A DNA stretch of 64,000 nucleotides, taken from Actinomadura_E scrupuli. GTDB taxonomy: Bacteria; Actinomycetota; Actinomycetes; Streptosporangiales; Streptosporangiaceae. Made by a program: the position numbers and the translations under genes. The stretch's first letter is position 1; each line of letters starts with the position of its first letter. Shown one piece after another: positions 18,360 through 27,777 of the stretch. The notes under the pieces are model-generated. The model made no database searches. It was not told where the DNA came from and worked only from the letters and a program-made list of their open reading frames with translations. The stretch covers positions 124,001 to 188,000 of the forward strand of contig NZ_JBPCCU010000001.1 of NCBI RefSeq assembly GCF_050971785.1, written 5' to 3'.

Positions 18360-18646
18360 ACTACCTGATCCTCTCGGCGATCCTGTTCTCCATCGGCGCG
18401 GTGGGCGTGCTCATCCGCCGCAACGCCATCGTGGTGTTCATGTGCGTCGAGCTGATGCTCAACGCGACCAATCTCGCGTTCGTGACGTTCTCCCGCCAGC
18501 ACGGCAACCTCGACGGCCAGATCATCGCCTTCTTCGTGATGGTCGTGGCCGCAGCCGAAGTCGTGGTGGGTCTGGCGATCATCATGGCGATCTTCCGAAG
18601 CCGCAGGTCCTCGTCGGTCGACGACGCGAACCTGCTGAAGTACTAG
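18356..18646 (+). CDS. nuoK: NADH-quinone oxidoreductase subunit K
   Basis: 96 residues with three membrane helices. The conserved acidic residue of helix 2 is in MCVELMLNATNL, and a second Glu lies in AAAEVVVGLA; both belong to the hydrophilic axis of the membrane arm. The GTG start overlaps the nuoJ stop. Eleven bases separate it from nuoL. Confidence 0.96.
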   Translation: MNYLILSAILFSIGAVGVLIRRNAIVVFMCVELMLNATNLAFVTFSRQHGNLDGQIIAFFVMVVAAAEVVVGLAIIMAIFRSRRSSSVDDANLLKY

Positions 18647-18657
18647 GACGTGTGTCA

Positions 18658-20559
18658 ATGAAGGCCGTGTTGAGTGCCGAGGGCGTGCAGTCCCTGGCTT
18701 GGCTCCTCATCGCCCTGCCTCTGGCCGGTGCCGCTGTCCTGTTGCTGGGTGGCCGCCGGACGGACAAGTGGGGTCATCTGTTCGCCTGCGCGATGGCGCT
18801 GGGCTCGTTCGTCGTCGGAGTGGCGGCGTTCGTGCAGATGCTGGGTTACTCCGGTGAGGAGCGGGTGCGGTCGCTGCACCTCTACGAGTACTTCGTGGTC
18901 GGCTCCTTCAAGCTGGACATGGGCCTGCTCATCGACCCGCTGTCCATCAGCTTCGTGCTGCTGATCACCGGTGTGGGATCACTGATCCACATCTACTCGA
19001 TCGGCTACATGGAGCACGACCCGGACCGGCGGCGCTTCTTCGCCTACCTCAACCTGTTCGTGGCGGCGATGCTCCTGCTGGTGCTGGCCGACAACTACCT
19101 GGGGCTCTACATCGGCTGGGAGGGCGTCGGTCTCGCCTCGTACCTGCTGATCGGCTTCTGGCAGTACAAGCCCAGCGCCGCGGTCGCCGCCAAGAAGGCC
19201 TTCATCGTCAACCGGGTCGGTGACTTCGGCCTGTCGATCGCGATCCTGCTGATGTTCGCCACCTTCGGCACGGTCGGCTTCACCGGGGTGTTCGGCGCGG
19301 TCGGCCAGGCGTCGCCCAACGTCGTCACCGCGATGGGCCTGCTGCTGCTGCTCGGCGCCTGCGGCAAGTCCGCCCAGCTCCCGCTGCAGTCCTGGCTCCT
19401 GGACGCGATGGAGGGCCCGACCCCGGTGTCGGCCCTCATCCACGCCGCGACGATGGTCACCGCCGGTGTCTACCTGGTCGTCCGGTCCCACGCGATCTTC
19501 GACCTGTCGCCGGAGGCCCGGCTGGCGGTCACCATCGTCGGCGCCGCCACGCTGCTGGCCGGTGCGATCATCGGTTGCGCCAAGGACGACATCAAGAAGG
19601 CCCTGGCCGGATCGACGATGTCGCAGATCGGCTACATGATGCTGGCCGCCGGTCTCGGCAAGGCCGGCTACGTCTTCGCCATCGCGCACCTGATCACCCA
19701 CGGCTTCTTCAAGGCCGGGATGTTCCTGGGCGCCGGGTCGGTCATGCACGCCATGAACGACGACGTGAACATGCGCAAATACGGCGCGCTGCGCAAGGTC
19801 ATGCCGGCCACGTTCATCACGTTCCTGCTGGGCTACCTCGCCATCCTGGGCGTCCCGCCGTTCGCCGGCTTCTTCACCAAGGACGGCATCATCGACGCCG
19901 CCTTCGAGAAGGGCGGCACCTCCGGGATGATCCTCGGCGGCGCGGCCATGCTGGGCGCCGCCATCACCGCCTTCTACATGTCCCGCCTGATCTTCATGAC
20001 CTTCTTCGGCGAGAAGCGCTGGGACGAGGACGCGCACCCGCACGAGTCGCCCAAGGTGATGACCGTCCCGCTGTGGATCCTGGCGGTCGGCTCGGTCGCC
20101 TCCGGTGGCTTCCTGATCCTGGGCAACCGGTTCGGTGACTTCCTCGCGCCCGTCGTGGGCGAGCAGGAGGAGGCCCACCACCTGGTCACCCCGTACGGGA
20201 TCGCCACGCTGGTGCTGGTGGTCATCGGCCTGCTGATCGCCTGGCGGCTGTACGGCTCCCGGCCGGTGCCGCGCGAGGCGCCCCAGGGGTCGCCGGTCAC
20301 CACCTTCGCCCGCAGGGACCTCTACGGCGACGCGCTCAACGAGTCGCTGGTCATGCGTCCCGGGCAGTGGCTGACCCGGCTCGCGGTGTTCTTCGACAAC
20401 AAGGGGGTGGACGGGGTGGTCAACGGCCTCGCCGCCACCATCGGCGGTTCGTCCGGGCGGCTTCGCAAGGTCCAGACCGGTTTCGCCCGTACCTATGCCC
20501 TGTCCATGTTCCTCGGTGCCGCCGTCCTGGTCGGCGCCCTGCTCCTGGTGAGGATCTGA
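18658..20559 (+). CDS. nuoL: NADH-quinone oxidoreductase subunit L
   Basis: 633 residues, the distal antiporter-like proton-pumping subunit. Hallmarks are GWEGVGLASYLLIGFW with the key Glu, LQSWLLDAMEGPTPVSALIHAATM, and a long lateral helix plus final anchor helix near the C-terminus. The ATG at 18658 has poor ribosome-binding sequence (GGACGTGTGTCA), so translation probably depends on coupling to nuoK. Confidence 0.97.
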   Translation: MKAVLSAEGVQSLAWLLIALPLAGAAVLLLGGRRTDKWGHLFACAMALGSFVVGVAAFVQMLGYSGEERVRSLHLYEYFVVGSFKLDMGLLIDPLSISFVLLITGVGSLIHIYSIGYMEHDPDRRRFFAYLNLFVAAMLLLVLADNYLGLYIGWEGVGLASYLLIGFWQYKPSAAVAAKKAFIVNRVGDFGLSIAILLMFATFGTVGFTGVFGAVGQASPNVVTAMGLLLLLGACGKSAQLPLQSWLLDAMEGPTPVSALIHAATMVTAGVYLVVRSHAIFDLSPEARLAVTIVGAATLLAGAIIGCAKDDIKKALAGSTMSQIGYMMLAAGLGKAGYVFAIAHLITHGFFKAGMFLGAGSVMHAMNDDVNMRKYGALRKVMPATFITFLLGYLAILGVPPFAGFFTKDGIIDAAFEKGGTSGMILGGAAMLGAAITAFYMSRLIFMTFFGEKRWDEDAHPHESPKVMTVPLWILAVGSVASGGFLILGNRFGDFLAPVVGEQEEAHHLVTPYGIATLVLVVIGLLIAWRLYGSRPVPREAPQGSPVTTFARRDLYGDALNESLVMRPGQWLTRLAVFFDNKGVDGVVNGLAATIGGSSGRLRKVQTGFARTYALSMFLGAAVLVGALLLVRI

Positions 20560-20560
20560 C

Positions 20561-22165
20561 GTGCACCAGTTTCCCTGGCTGAGCGTCCTCATCGCGCTGC
20601 CCGTACTGGGCGCCTTCGGGGTCGCCCTCCTGCCCAAGGGCAGTGACGAGCTGGCCAAGATCAGCGCGCTCGTCGTGTCCTCGGTGGTCGCGGTGCTGAC
20701 CCTGGCGATGACCACGCAGTTCGCCACGAACGGCCCCGCGAACGGGCATCGCTTCCAGCTCGAAGAGAAGTACGACTGGATCAGCCAGTTCGGAGTGCAC
20801 TGGGGGCTCGGCGTCGACGGCCTCTCCCTGGTGCTCATCCTGCTGTCGGTCATCCTCGTACCGGTGGTCATCCTGGCGTCGTGGCACGACGCGGATCGTT
20901 CGGGCGGTGCCGCCGAGGTGGCGCCGAAGCGGTCGGTGAAGACCTACTTCGCGCTGCTGCTCATCCTCGAGGCGATGATGATCGGCGTCTTCGCGGCGAC
21001 CGACGTCTTCCTGTTCTACGTGTTCTTCGAGGCCATGCTGATCCCGGTGTACTTCATCATCGGGTCCTTCGGCGGTTTGCAGCGCTCGTACGCCGCGGTC
21101 AAGTTCCTGCTCTATTCGCTGTTCGGCGGGCTGCTCATGCTCGTCGCGGTGATCTGGCTGTACGTGCTGTCGGCCCAGCAGAACCTGGGTGGCAAAACCG
21201 GTAAGCCTGGCGAGCACATAGCCAGCTTCATGTTCGGCGACCTGATCAAGGCGAACATCGACCCCACCACCGCCAAGTGGCTGTTCCTGGGCTTCTTCAT
21301 CGCCTTCGCGATCAAGGCCCCGATGGTGCCCTTCCACACCTGGCTGCCGGACGCGGCCGGGCAGGCGCCCGCGGGTGCGGCGGTGCTGATCGTCGGAGTG
21401 CTGGACAAGGTCGGCACGTACGGCATGCTGCGGTTCTGCCTGGAGCTCTTCCCCGGTGCCGCCAAGTGGGCCACCCCGGTCGTGATAACGCTCGCGGTGG
21501 TCGGCATCATCTACGGCGCGGTGCTGGCCATCGGCCAGGTCGATCTCAAGCGCCTGATCGCCTACACCTCGATCTCGCACTTCGGGTTCATCATCCTGGG
21601 CGTCTTCGCGATGACCTCGCAGGGGCAGTCCGGCGCGACGCTCTACATGGTCAACCACGGCTTCTCCACCGCGGCGCTGTTCCTGGTCGCCGGGTTCATG
21701 ATCTCCCGGCGCGGTTCGGCCCGGATCGACGCGTACGGCGGCGTACAGAAGGTCGCCCCGCTGCTGGCGGGCACCTTCCTGGTAGCCGGGCTGTCGGGGC
21801 TCTCGCTGCCCGGGCTGTCGTCGTTCGTGTCGGAGTTCCTGGTGCTGGTGGGCACGTTCACCCGCTACAGGGTGCCGGCCGTGATCGCCACGTTGGGCAT
21901 GATCCTCGCGGCCGTCTACATCCTGTGGATGTACCAGCGGACCATGAACGGCCCCACGGCCGAGCGGGTCAAGGGCATGAAGGACCTGTCGTGGCGCGAG
22001 CTGGTCGTGGTGGCCCCCGTCATCGCGATCATCGTGGCCCTCGGCTTCTTCCCCAAGCCGGTGCTCGACGTGATCAATCCGTCGGTCTCGAAGACGCTGG
22101 AGCGGGTCCAGATGCAGGATCCCAATCCCACTGTGAAGCTCGCTGAAAAGGGAGTACGCCCGTGA
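20561..22165 (+). CDS. nuoM: NADH-quinone oxidoreductase subunit M
   Basis: 534 residues, the middle antiporter-like subunit. It has the helix-5 glutamate in FFEAMLIPVYFIIG, the lysine-bearing FAIKAPMVPFHTWLPDA, and IAYTSISHFGFIILG. The GTG start is one base after the nuoL stop, and the stop overlaps nuoN. Confidence 0.97.
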   Translation: MHQFPWLSVLIALPVLGAFGVALLPKGSDELAKISALVVSSVVAVLTLAMTTQFATNGPANGHRFQLEEKYDWISQFGVHWGLGVDGLSLVLILLSVILVPVVILASWHDADRSGGAAEVAPKRSVKTYFALLLILEAMMIGVFAATDVFLFYVFFEAMLIPVYFIIGSFGGLQRSYAAVKFLLYSLFGGLLMLVAVIWLYVLSAQQNLGGKTGKPGEHIASFMFGDLIKANIDPTTAKWLFLGFFIAFAIKAPMVPFHTWLPDAAGQAPAGAAVLIVGVLDKVGTYGMLRFCLELFPGAAKWATPVVITLAVVGIIYGAVLAIGQVDLKRLIAYTSISHFGFIILGVFAMTSQGQSGATLYMVNHGFSTAALFLVAGFMISRRGSARIDAYGGVQKVAPLLAGTFLVAGLSGLSLPGLSSFVSEFLVLVGTFTRYRVPAVIATLGMILAAVYILWMYQRTMNGPTAERVKGMKDLSWRELVVVAPVIAIIVALGFFPKPVLDVINPSVSKTLERVQMQDPNPTVKLAEKGVRP

Positions 22166-23730
22166 CCGGCCAGGTAGTGATCAACACGGTCGCGCAAGGG
22201 GAGATCCCCTCCCCGCACATCGAGTACGGGCAACTGGGCCCGATGCTGCTGGTGTTCGGCGTGGCCATCGCCGGGGTGCTGGTCGAGGCGCTGGCCAACC
22301 GGGACTGGCGGCAGCCGATCCAGGTCCCGCTGGCCTTCTTCGGCCTGGCCGGCGCCTTCGTGTGGACCCTCGTGCTGGGTTTCAAGGACAAGCCGTTCCA
22401 CGTGGCGGCCGAGGGCGCGGTCGGCATCGACGGGCCCACGCTGTTCCTCCAGGGGACGATCCTGGTGCTCGCGCTGGTGAGCCTGCTGCTCATCGCCGAG
22501 CGCGAGAACAGCGCGTTCACCCCGCAGGCGTCCGCGCTGCCGGGCAGTGAGGCCGAGCGGGAGAGCCTGGCCTCGGGCGCCTTCCAGACCGAGGTCTACC
22601 CGCTGATGCTGTTCGCGGTGGGCGGAATGCTGCTGTTCCCGGCGGCCAACGACCTGCTGACCATGTTCGTCGCCCTCGAGGTGCTGTCCCTCCCGCTGTA
22701 CATCATGTGCGGGCTGGCCCGCCGGCGCCGGCTGCTCTCGCAGGAGGCCTCGGTCAAGTACTTCCTGCTGGGCGCGTTCTCCTCGGCCTTCTTCCTCTAC
22801 GGCACGGCGCTGCTGTACGGCTACGCCGGATCGGTGCGGTTCTCCGACATCGCGGCCGCCACCTCGCGGAACGCCGGCAGCGAGATCCTGCTGCTGGCCG
22901 GAGTGGCGCTGCTGGCGGTGGGCCTGCTGTTCAAGATCGGCGCGGTGCCCTTCCAGGCCTGGAAGCCGGACGTCTACCAGGGCGCTCCCACCCCGATCAC
23001 CGCGCTGATGGCCTCCTGCACCATGGTGGCGGCCTTCGGCGCCACGCTCCGGGTGTTCTACGTGGCGCTGGAGAACCTCAAGTGGGACTGGCGGCCCATG
23101 ATGTGGGGCGTCGCGATCATCACCATGATCGTCGGTGCTGTGATCGCCATCACCCAGACCGACGTGAAGCGGATGCTGGCCTACTCCTCCATCGCGCACG
23201 CGGGCTTCCTGCTGACCGGTGTGATCGCCGTCTCCAAGGCCGGCCTGTCGGGCACGTTGTTCTACCTGGCGGCGTACGGTTTCACCACGATCGGCGCGTT
23301 CGCGGTGATCACCATGGTGCGCGACGCCGGTGGCGAGGCCGGTCACCTGAGCCGGTGGGCCGGGCTGGGCAAGCGTTCGCCGCTCATCGCCGGCGTCTTC
23401 GCCTTCTTCCTGCTGGCCTTCGCCGGTATCCCGCTGACCAGCGGGTTCACCGGTAAGTTCGCGGTGTTCCAGGCGGCCATCGAGGCCGGCGCCACTCCGC
23501 TGGTGATCATCGGTGTGGTCTCGTCCGCGATCGCGGCCTTCTTCTACCTCCGGGTCATCGTGGTGATGTTCTTCAGCGAGCCGGAGGCGGACGGCCCCGT
23601 CGTCGTCGCCAGCGTGCCGACCGCGGCGGCGGTGGCCCTCGGAGCGACGGCTACTGTTGTACTCGGTGTGCTGCCGCAGCCGATGCTCGACCTTGCCGAG
23701 CAAGCGGCTTCGCAGCTTTTCGTGCGGTAG
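22162..23730 (+). CDS. nuoN: NADH-quinone oxidoreductase subunit N
   Basis: 522 residues, the proximal antiporter-like subunit that closes the 14-gene operon. Typical motifs are FVALEVLSLPLYIM, the substrate-helix KIGAVPFQAWKPDVYQGAPTP, and MLAYSSIAHAGF. The GTG start overlaps the nuoM stop. Only 28 bases separate it from the polyprenyl synthase gene, so both are probably on one transcript. Confidence 0.97.
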   Translation: MTGQVVINTVAQGEIPSPHIEYGQLGPMLLVFGVAIAGVLVEALANRDWRQPIQVPLAFFGLAGAFVWTLVLGFKDKPFHVAAEGAVGIDGPTLFLQGTILVLALVSLLLIAERENSAFTPQASALPGSEAERESLASGAFQTEVYPLMLFAVGGMLLFPAANDLLTMFVALEVLSLPLYIMCGLARRRRLLSQEASVKYFLLGAFSSAFFLYGTALLYGYAGSVRFSDIAAATSRNAGSEILLLAGVALLAVGLLFKIGAVPFQAWKPDVYQGAPTPITALMASCTMVAAFGATLRVFYVALENLKWDWRPMMWGVAIITMIVGAVIAITQTDVKRMLAYSSIAHAGFLLTGVIAVSKAGLSGTLFYLAAYGFTTIGAFAVITMVRDAGGEAGHLSRWAGLGKRSPLIAGVFAFFLLAFAGIPLTSGFTGKFAVFQAAIEAGATPLVIIGVVSSAIAAFFYLRVIVVMFFSEPEADGPVVVASVPTAAAVALGATATVVLGVLPQPMLDLAEQAASQLFVR

Positions 23731-23758
23731 AGGCCGATGGGTCGAGCAGGGGGTTTGG

Positions 23759-24763
23759 GTGAGTAGCGCGATTCCGTTCGGGCTGACCGTTGACGATGCG
23801 CTCGCCGCGGACATGCAGGGGCGGCTCGCCGAGGTGGAGGAGCTGCTGCTCGACTCGGTGTCCAGCGACGACGCTCTCCTCGCCGACGCCTCACGGCATC
23901 TGGTCGACGCCGGAGGCAAGCGGTTCCGGCCGATGCTGGTGCTGCTCGCCTCCCACTTCGGCGACCCCTCCGCACCCGGGATCGTTCCCGCGGCGGTCGT
24001 GGTGGAGCTGACCCATCTGGCCACGCTCTACCACGATGACGTCATGGACGAGGCGGTCATGCGCCGGGGCCAGGAGTCGGCCAACAACCGGTGGACCAAC
24101 ACCGTGGCCATCCTCACCGGCGACTACCTCTTCGCCCGCGCCTCGGACCTGTTGGCCGACCTCGGCCCCGAGTCGGTGCGCATCCAGGCCCGTTCCTTCG
24201 CGCGGCTGGTCCGCGGCCAGATCCAGGAGACGGTGGGGCCCACCTCGGACGCCGATCCGCTCAAGCACTACCTGCAGGTGGTGGCGGACAAGACCGCGTC
24301 GCTGATCGCCACCTCCGGGCAGTTCGGGTCGCTGCTGTCCGGTGCCCCCTCGCACGTCGTCGACACGATCACCTCGGCCTGCGAGAAGATCGGTGTGGCC
24401 TTCCAGCTCTCCGACGACATCCTGGACATCACCTCCGAGGCCGACCAGTCGGGGAAGACCCCCGGCACCGACCTCCGCGAGGGCATCCGCACCCTGCCGA
24501 TGCACCATGTGCTGTCCGGGCTGGGCGCCGGGAGCCCCGGCGACGCCCGGCTGCGCGAGCTGCTGGTCACCGACCTCACCGACGACGCCCTGCACGCCGA
24601 GGCGCTGGCGCTGCTGCGCGCCCACCCCGCGATGGACCGGGCGAACACCGACCTGCGCCAGTGGGCCGAGGACGCCCGCGGCGAGCTGCTCACCCTGCCG
24701 GACGTACCGGTGCGGGCCGCCTTCGAGGGCCTGTGCGACTACGTGGTCTCCCGTACCGGCTGA
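23759..24763 (+). CDS. Long-chain polyprenyl diphosphate synthase
   Basis: 334 residues, a trans-isoprenyl diphosphate synthase. The first aspartate-rich motif DDVMD is at about residues 93-97, followed by RRG, and the second, DDILD, at about 219-223; GGKRFRP is the N-terminal substrate motif. Small residues before the first DDxxD indicate a long-chain product, most plausibly the menaquinone side-chain precursor, in line with the upstream menG, menJ and nuo genes. GTG 23759 is chosen because AGGGGG lies 7 bases upstream. The stop falls in the first of three 13-bp tandem repeats. Confidence 0.92.
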   Translation: MSSAIPFGLTVDDALAADMQGRLAEVEELLLDSVSSDDALLADASRHLVDAGGKRFRPMLVLLASHFGDPSAPGIVPAAVVVELTHLATLYHDDVMDEAVMRRGQESANNRWTNTVAILTGDYLFARASDLLADLGPESVRIQARSFARLVRGQIQETVGPTSDADPLKHYLQVVADKTASLIATSGQFGSLLSGAPSHVVDTITSACEKIGVAFQLSDDILDITSEADQSGKTPGTDLREGIRTLPMHHVLSGLGAGSPGDARLRELLVTDLTDDALHAEALALLRAHPAMDRANTDLRQWAEDARGELLTLPDVPVRAAFEGLCDYVVSRTG

Positions 24764-24798
24764 CCCCACCCGCTGACCCCACCCGCTGACCCCACCCA
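24760..24798 (+). repeat. Three 13-bp tandem repeats over a stop codon
   Basis: The unit CTGACCCCACCCG occurs three times head to tail, the last copy ending in A. The first copy contains the TGA stop of the polyprenyl synthase, so in-frame or out-of-frame TGA triplets are repeated. Likely replication slippage; a similar case follows nuoH2. Confidence 0.7.
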
Positions 24799-24871
24799 CC
24801 CCCGCACCGCCCCCACCGGCACGCACGTCCCACCGGCGCGCCCGCCACCCGCCCGCCCCATCCCTCACCCG

Positions 24872-24914
24872 CCGTGATCATGCAATCAATCGACGATTGA
24901 TTGCATGATCACGG
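24872..24914. terminator. 43-bp perfect palindrome (bidirectional terminator, core shared with 38.1 kb)
   Basis: Two perfect 21-base arms (24872-24892 and 24894-24914) flank a single A. It lies between the convergent polyprenyl synthase and rarD genes. There is no T run, so if it is a terminator it is of the tail-less actinobacterial kind. The outer 16 bases, CCGTGATCATGCAATC, recur exactly in the palindrome at 38137-38185. Confidence 0.75.
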
Positions 24915-24950
24915 AAGGTCGGGGTGTCCGGGTCGTGGTCTGAGGGGGGT

Positions 24951-25874
24951 CTAGCCTCGCTGGAGTGCCGGTTCCGGCAGCGGGCGGGGCAGGTTCGCGC
25001 GGTTGCGGTGGGCGTTGCGCAGGCCGTCCACGCTCAAGGTGACCAGGGCGGCCCAGACCAGCAGGAAGCCCGCCCAGCGGGTGGCGGGCATGGCCTCGTG
25101 CTGGACCAGCAGGCCGATGAGGAACTGCAGGACCGGCGCGAGGTACTGCAGCATCCCGAGGGTGCTCATCGGGATGCGGATGGCCGCGGCGTTGAACAGC
25201 ATCAGCGGCACCGCCGTGACCAGCCCGGTGCCCACGATCAGCAGTGCGTGCCCGGCGCCGTGGTGGCCGAAGTCGGCGGTGCCCTGCGACTGGACGTACA
25301 CCGCGTAGGCGAGCGCGGGCAGGAAGATGATGAAGGTCTCGGTGGCGAGGCTCTCCGCCGACGGCATGTTCACGAACTTCTTGATCAGGCCGTACGTCCC
25401 GAACGAGGCGGCCAGGAGCAACGCGATCCACGGCAGCCGACCGTAGCCGATGGTCAATACCACCACGGAGAGCACGCCCAGCCCGATGGCGGCCCACTGC
25501 CACGGCCGCAGCCGCTCCCGGAAGATCACTACTCCGAACAGCACGCTGAGCAGCGGGTTGATGAAGTAACCCAGCGAGGCTTCGAGCGTGCGGTCGTTGT
25601 TGACGGCGTAGATGAAGATGCCCCAGTTGACGGTGATCACCACTGCGGCCAGCGCGAGCAGCATCAGCTTCTTCGGCCGCCGGACGAGGTCCCGTACCCA
25701 CGACCAGTGCCGCCGTACGGCCAGCATCAGCAGCACGGCGACCAGTGACCAGATGATCCGCTGCGCCAGGATCTCCGACGGCCCGGCGGGCTTCAACAGG
25801 GGGAAGTAGAGCGGGAAGACCCCCCACATGACGTATGCCGCGACTCCGAACAACATTCCGCGACGATCCACCAT
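24951..25874 (-). CDS. rarD: RarD-like EamA/DMT transporter
   Basis: About 307 residues with ten predicted membrane helices in two EamA repeats, the RarD subgroup of drug/metabolite transporters. Recognisable stretches are YVMWGVFPLYFPLLK near the start, NWGIFIYAVN and SLGYFINPLLSVLFG. The substrate is unknown. ATG 25874 gives the usual N-terminus; a longer frame reaches 25931 but would overlap the divergent gene's leader. No strong ribosome-binding site precedes either start. It converges with the polyprenyl synthase gene. Confidence 0.88.
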   Translation of the reverse strand: MVDRRGMLFGVAAYVMWGVFPLYFPLLKPAGPSEILAQRIIWSLVAVLLMLAVRRHWSWVRDLVRRPKKLMLLALAAVVITVNWGIFIYAVNNDRTLEASLGYFINPLLSVLFGVVIFRERLRPWQWAAIGLGVLSVVVLTIGYGRLPWIALLLAASFGTYGLIKKFVNMPSAESLATETFIIFLPALAYAVYVQSQGTADFGHHGAGHALLIVGTGLVTAVPLMLFNAAAIRIPMSTLGMLQYLAPVLQFLIGLLVQHEAMPATRWAGFLLVWAALVTLSVDGLRNAHRNRANLPRPLPEPALQRG

Positions 25875-25941
25875 GATCGGTAGAATATCAGGGCGTAAGT
25901 AGTCAACTGGCTCCACGGTAATGTCGATCAAGGAGGGCCGG

Positions 25942-26559
25942 ATGACGGCGGAGAGCTATGACCGGCTGGCCCTCGACTACGCCGACCGTTTCCTGGGGGA
26001 GCTGGCGGGCAAACCCCTCGACCGGCTGCTGCTGGGGCTGCTCGCCGAACGGGTCGGAGGCCTGGGGCCGATCGCGGACCTGGGTTGCGGCCCCGGTCAG
26101 GTGGCCCGCCATCTCCACGACCACGGCGCGCCGTCGCTGGGGATGGACCTCTCGCCGCGCATGGTGGAGATCGCCGCACAGCGGCATCCGGGCATCGGCT
26201 TCCAGGTGGGCGACATGCGCGCGCTGCCGGTGCCCGACCGGTCCTGGGGCGGGATCGCGGCGTTCTACTCGATCATCCATGTGCCGCCTTCGCAGCTCGA
26301 AGGGGTCTTCGCCGAGTTCTTCCGGGTGCTGCGTCCGGGCGGGTCCCTCCTGCTGTCGTTCCATCTCGGCGACGAGCTCCGGCATTTCGACGAGCTCTGG
26401 GGCCATGAGGTCTCGCTGGACTTCCAGTTCTATCGGCGCGATGTCGTGGAGGGCGCTCTGGAGGAGGCCGGCCTCTCCGCCGACGCCTACGTCGAGCGGA
26501 AGCCCTACGAGAGCGAGGTCGCGACCACCCGGGCGTACGTTCTCGCCCGCCGGCCCTGA
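25942..26559 (+). CDS. Class I SAM-dependent methyltransferase
   Basis: 205 residues. The SAM-binding motif I, ADLGCGPGQVARHL, is at about 45-58. An acidic end of strand 2 (MDLSPRM) and FRVLRPGGSLLLSFH (motif III region) follow, the pattern of small-molecule methyltransferases (Methyltransf_11/25). ATG 25942 is chosen because AAGGAGG lies 6 bases upstream. It is divergent from rarD. The substrate cannot be inferred. Confidence 0.88.
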   Translation: MTAESYDRLALDYADRFLGELAGKPLDRLLLGLLAERVGGLGPIADLGCGPGQVARHLHDHGAPSLGMDLSPRMVEIAAQRHPGIGFQVGDMRALPVPDRSWGGIAAFYSIIHVPPSQLEGVFAEFFRVLRPGGSLLLSFHLGDELRHFDELWGHEVSLDFQFYRRDVVEGALEEAGLSADAYVERKPYESEVATTRAYVLARRP

Positions 26560-26673
26560 CCGCGCCGCCCCAGGTCGTCGTCCTGCTCGCCGGGCACCGG
26601 CTATACCGAACGAAAGCCTTACATGCACCTGGCTACGCGCATGGCAGGCCGGTCGGCGAGTTAGCCTGGGAGC

Positions 26674-27333
<660 letters not shown>

Positions 27334-27453
27334 ACAGGCGGCCGCCTGGGCCGTCCTGCAAGCCGATCCCGTGGAGACACGGCCGCCCTCTCGGCTCCGA
27401 CGACTACCTCGCACCGGCACTTCGACACAGGTGGCGAGCGCCGGAGATGAAGA

Positions 27454-27486
27454 GAGCGAGTGCGCGACCTGGTCGCGCACTCGCTC
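27454..27486. terminator. 33-bp perfect palindrome downstream of msrA
   Basis: Two perfect 16-base arms (27454-27469 and 27471-27486) around a single T, 120 bases past the msrA stop and between convergent genes. It has no T tail. The rest of the 444-base gap 27334-27777 shows no convincing gene. Confidence 0.65.
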
Positions 27487-27777
27487 GAGGTCTTCCGTGG
27501 CGCGCCCGACGATCGTGCCCTGAGTCAGGGGGAGTGACCGTACGCAGGTCGGCTCGGTGATGGGTTCAGTAGGGGAGTACCCGCCCGGAAGGGGACCGCA
27601 GGTCGGGCGTGATGGGCTGACGCGGGGGCTTGGGGCGCTTGACCAGCTGTTGCCGTGCCATTGTGATCATGTCCCCCCTTCTGCTGACCGTTAACCGGCC
27701 GATCGACGTGATGTCTCACTCTCTTCTTCGTGCCGTACTTCGTTCGACGCTCCCGCTGTACCAGGAGTTGGCTGAGC

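Noticed and set aside
27525..27719. 64-codon minus-strand ORF in the gap after msrA
   Set aside because: His/Pro/Gly-rich translation without ribosome-binding site or similarity.
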